From Elymus sibiricus (Eukaryota > Streptophyta > Magnoliopsida > Poales > Poaceae): DNA of 64,000 nt. This document shows, in pieces, positions 60,855 to 64,000 of the stretch; the first letter of the stretch is position 1, and each line of letters starts with the position of its first letter. The stretch is taken from the NCBI GenBank assembly GCA_039707655.1, contig CM077673.1, forward strand, positions 270,080,288 to 270,144,287. Direction: 5' to 3'. The notes below the pieces were generated by a model. It saw nothing but the letters and a program-made list of their open reading frames with translations. It did not search any database and had not been told where the DNA came from. Made by a program: the position numbers and the translations under genes.

Positions 60855-63400
60855 TGGTTCTATGAGTAGATACAGGTTGCGATCTAGATTACATGTGGAT
60901 GTGAGGGTTTTATGGTCTTGCTATGCTTCCCTTGAGAGTGTTGCTTCGGTTCTGTTCATTGACCACATGATGTAGATTTAAACAAATTTATGATAATCGA
61001 TCGACTCTGGCCATAAACGATCTGCTAACAGTTCTTTGGGCTTCATCATAGTCAAGTATAGTGAACTATCGCAAATACGAGAGGGCAATATAGATGTTCG
61101 ATCTTCTAGGGGGTCATGCGTATTGACGAAGTTTAGCGTGGGGCTAGAGATTTTTAATCAAGTCTCTTCCCTCACACACCCTGAAAGGTAATCTAGCAAC
61201 AAGGATTATCGACTTAATGGTGGACGTAGGTAGCTAGTGTTATCCGTAAACCCTAGAAACCACATAATTAAAATTTGCCAAGCAGATTAGAGGACATCTA
61301 ACTTGGTTTTGCAGGTTGCATGTGATGTGGTATAGCCTTTGTCATGATAATGTTTTTATGTATGAGATGGTTATATGTTGTAATGTTAAGTGGCCTGCGT
61401 GTCATGGCATGATGGCTGGAGCCACAAGATTGCCACTTTAAAGTAAATACCGTACAAATAGCCTACATGTTACAGGTGACGATGGCAAGTCTACATGGAG
61501 GACCCCGACGTGGAGAAGGTGTACTAGGCGCGAGATGAGGAGCTATAATTTCGTGCGATGGCGTAATTTCTAAATTTGGTGTCACGACAACATTTTCTGA
61601 AACGGTCGTCATGACAACGTTTTCTAAAATTGCGCCACGACATCGCTTTTTGAAATGTTTGCCACGACAACGAAATATTGGTCGTCACGATGCTTCAACT
61701 AAAGATTGAAGATGGTCATGAAGGATTCCCGGCACCCAGGGCTATTCCATATCATGCTATTATGAATTACCTGGGATGTTTATCCTTTTGTTGTTTGCAC
61801 CGTTTGATTGCACAATAGTAAATTATTAGGGTGATCTCTCATTGAAAATATCGAGTTAAAAGGTGCTCTTCCTAGTGTTGCAACCATCTATAACACGTAG
61901 CTTTCTGGAGTGTGTCATGTCCACATGAGTACAAATGGATCGTGAGGTGTAAGGCGGGCAAGGTCAGACCGAGCAAGCAGATTGCACTCATTTGTCTTGA
62001 AGTTCTTTTAGAATCGTTCTGAGCACGGATCACAAAGCATTGAAAGATGACCAAGAGTCATATGGAGATATGATTGGCAAAAGATTGCCTACCGTTTGAA
62101 TTCATGTCATCAGTGATGTCCACATCAATGGCCGTGAATAAGATCAGGATCTTGAATCACTTAAAATCGGAGAGATGTTGATTTGAGTGGGAGCGCAATT
62201 ATGAATTAATTAATTTTAATCACTACTGCAATTAATTATGAACAATGTCTATGTAGTTGTAGAATAATGGCTCACGGTTCCACCTTTTCTTTTGAAATTG
62301 ATTAGCTGTTTTTATTATCTGGTTGAATCTATACGATTGGTAAACGTAATCAGAGGAACGTTCTCTAGATTGCTAAGAAGGATTGTGTCCTGCTGCATGC
62401 TTACAATATTCTCCCACCAGTGCCATGGATGATAAGACTCACATTACATTAATGTCTGCTTGCTTCCGAGAAACCCGAACTTCAAAATGTTTGGGATAGT
62501 TATGTGATATTCTTGGAACTGAAAATTGTTTTCATAAACAAACTTAAGGTTAGAGGATATGTGATATCTAAAGAAGTGTTTGTTTGCAAATTCTAGTGAA
62601 GTGTTCAACTATGTTTAAGACTAAAATGCATAGGATATGGAATAACACCAGTCATGAGTTGAAGGTGAGAACTTGAAGAGAAAGAACAAATCTGAAGGGT
62701 GTAATGAGACTTACACACCTAAGGAACTTCGGGGCTCACGCCACTCTTAAAGTTGGATGCTCTCTGTGAGTAGGAAACATATTGAAAGTAAAACTATAAG
62801 ATAGTTAAAAGGCAGAAAGAAAAAAAGACTGGAATGTCCAGCTCAAATATGAATGTCATACAAGTTATGAGATGAAGAAAAAGTTGGTCAAGTAATAGTA
62901 ACTCTTGGGAATTGTGATTAAATTGGTGATCAAAAATTCTTTGACATTGTGTTTAAAAGTTGATCACATCTTCACAAGGATATCGAATCGATTGCATATT
63001 GTTGCGAATCGATGCAAGAACTACTATGGCCTAAATGATCAACAAATAACGAGGTCAAAATTTGTGATGAAAGTTTGTAAAAGTTATGACACTTTTCATC
63101 TGCGTATTGCCTCTGTATTTATTGTCATAAATTCATTCTAGAGTTTTGTACACTCTAGCCCATTGCATAATAGTCGCAATGAGGTTGTTCATGAGAGAAC
63201 AATAGTTGTTCGATGTTATGAACAAAAGTTCATACTACTATTATGAATAGGATGTATCTTATGAATATTGATGATAAAATTCTACATCCATAAAACTAAT
63301 GCAAAATCTTCGTGGTGTGCAAAAGAAATATTATTGAAATAAAAATGAACCTATGATACACAGACAAGCGTTGATGGGCACTGACGCCAAAAATGGCTAT
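60855..63400 (+). other. Decayed leader and gag region of Copia element 3
   Basis: AT-rich, no open frame with a gag motif. Position between primer site and pol traces implies former leader, gag and integrase sequence with large deletions. Confidence 0.4.
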
Positions 63401-63439
63401 ATGCCAAAGTAATCTGAGATAGTATCCACAAACCTGAAT

Positions 63440-64000
63440 CAAGTTTAGAACTTAATGAACCCTCGAGAAGACTTAGAGTCTAATGTATAGTAATGGATCT
63501 ATAAACTAACAAAGATAAAAATGTTTTATAAAGCTTGACTTGTTACAAATAGTTTATGACAAGATCAAGTTATTGACTATAATGAGATTGTCCTATCATA
63601 GCCGCACCTAAAAGTCAATTTAGGTTACACTAGCAATTATTATATATTTCAATTATGAGATTTAATAGATGGATGTTAAAATTATTCACATGAGATGGAA
63701 ATAGAACCAAGGTTGTATATTTGATACGGACTAAGGTAATTTTGTCAACCTAGAGGATGCTAGTAAGCGTGCAAACTTTAGAGATCCTATAATGTACTAA
63801 AGCAAACATAATGGAGTTGGAATCTTTGATCTGATGAAATTGTCAAATAATTTGATTTCATCAAGGAAAGCAAAGATAGTTGTATTTACAAGAAAGTAAG
63901 TGAGAGCATGCTAATATTTCGAAACACTATGTGTGCAAGACACATTGTTGATTGGAAATTATATAAATTTCTTGACACGGATTAAGACTTGATTGGAACT
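63440..64000 (+). pseudogene. Decayed Copia reverse transcriptase (element 3)
   Basis: Fragments echo the element 2 polyprotein in order: NEPS..LESN near 63458, FVNLEDASK..N near 63741 (compare FVDLENADKVCK), DEIVK near 63833 and CIYKKVSES near 63880. Stops and frameshifts are everywhere. It continues past the window edge. Confidence 0.6.

Larger units (their letters stand above)
58772..64000 (+). mobile_element. Degenerate Copia element 3 on the plus strand, runs off the window
   Basis: LTR 58772-60842, then a diverged tRNA-iMet primer site, then decayed interior. The LTR starts TGTTGGAAATATGCCCTAG and ends TTTCCCAACA. The interior retains only faint traces of pol. Confidence 0.8.

Overview
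The window looks like intergenic DNA from a large grass genome, most likely Triticeae (wheat, Aegilops or barley type). Long stretches are nested LTR retrotransposons of Copia (Angela/BARE/WIS-like) and Gypsy type, with grass MITEs, Helitrons and a CACTA end. One clearly intact host gene is present: a SWEET-type sugar transporter on the minus strand at 40373-43700, with five exons and 250 codons. The organism call is inference from repeat style and gene structure.

Layout, left to right. 1-7495: an old Copia element on the minus strand, cut by the window edge, with LTRs, tRNA-iMet primer site and decayed gag-pol. 7496-8988: the 3' part of a plus-oriented LTR into which that Copia element inserted. 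8989-12851: a mosaic holding coding-like debris, a higher-order tandem repeat (period about 363 bp), a fragment of a B3 DNA-binding domain, and a sequence ending in a CACTA-like terminus. 12852-36340: a decayed Gypsy element on the minus strand whose 5' LTR (17821-36340) was hit twice. One hit is a non-autonomous LTR element (18038-24828, target duplication TCCGA). The other is an almost complete Copia element (24870-33753, target duplication ACGTC). The two target sites lie only about 36 bp apart in the host LTR. 36341-37900: part of another LTR element with a tRNA-iMet primer site.

37900-44150 is the gene island. The SWEET gene has canonical splice sites, conserved pocket and hinge residues, a TATA-like box, and a small retroposed insertion with a perfect 15-bp target duplication in its last intron. 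44150-58771 is mainly small elements: two head-to-tail Helitron-like elements inside an LTR fragment, a foldback element, a three-layer nest (MITE in MITE-like element, then a LINE-like insertion), Tourist-like and Stowaway MITEs including one of only 45 bp, and a long TA microsatellite. 58772-64000: a plus-strand Copia element with a 2.07-kb LTR (carrying a Stowaway MITE) and a heavily decayed pol running off the window.

Apart from the SWEET gene nothing here forms a pathway. I found no CRISPR array, RNA gene, operon or new defence system. The most unusual items are the non-autonomous LTR element carrying a single uncharacterised 288-codon ORF, the tandem Helitron pair, the higher-order repeat, and an integrase catalytic-residue loss in the otherwise well-preserved Copia copy.
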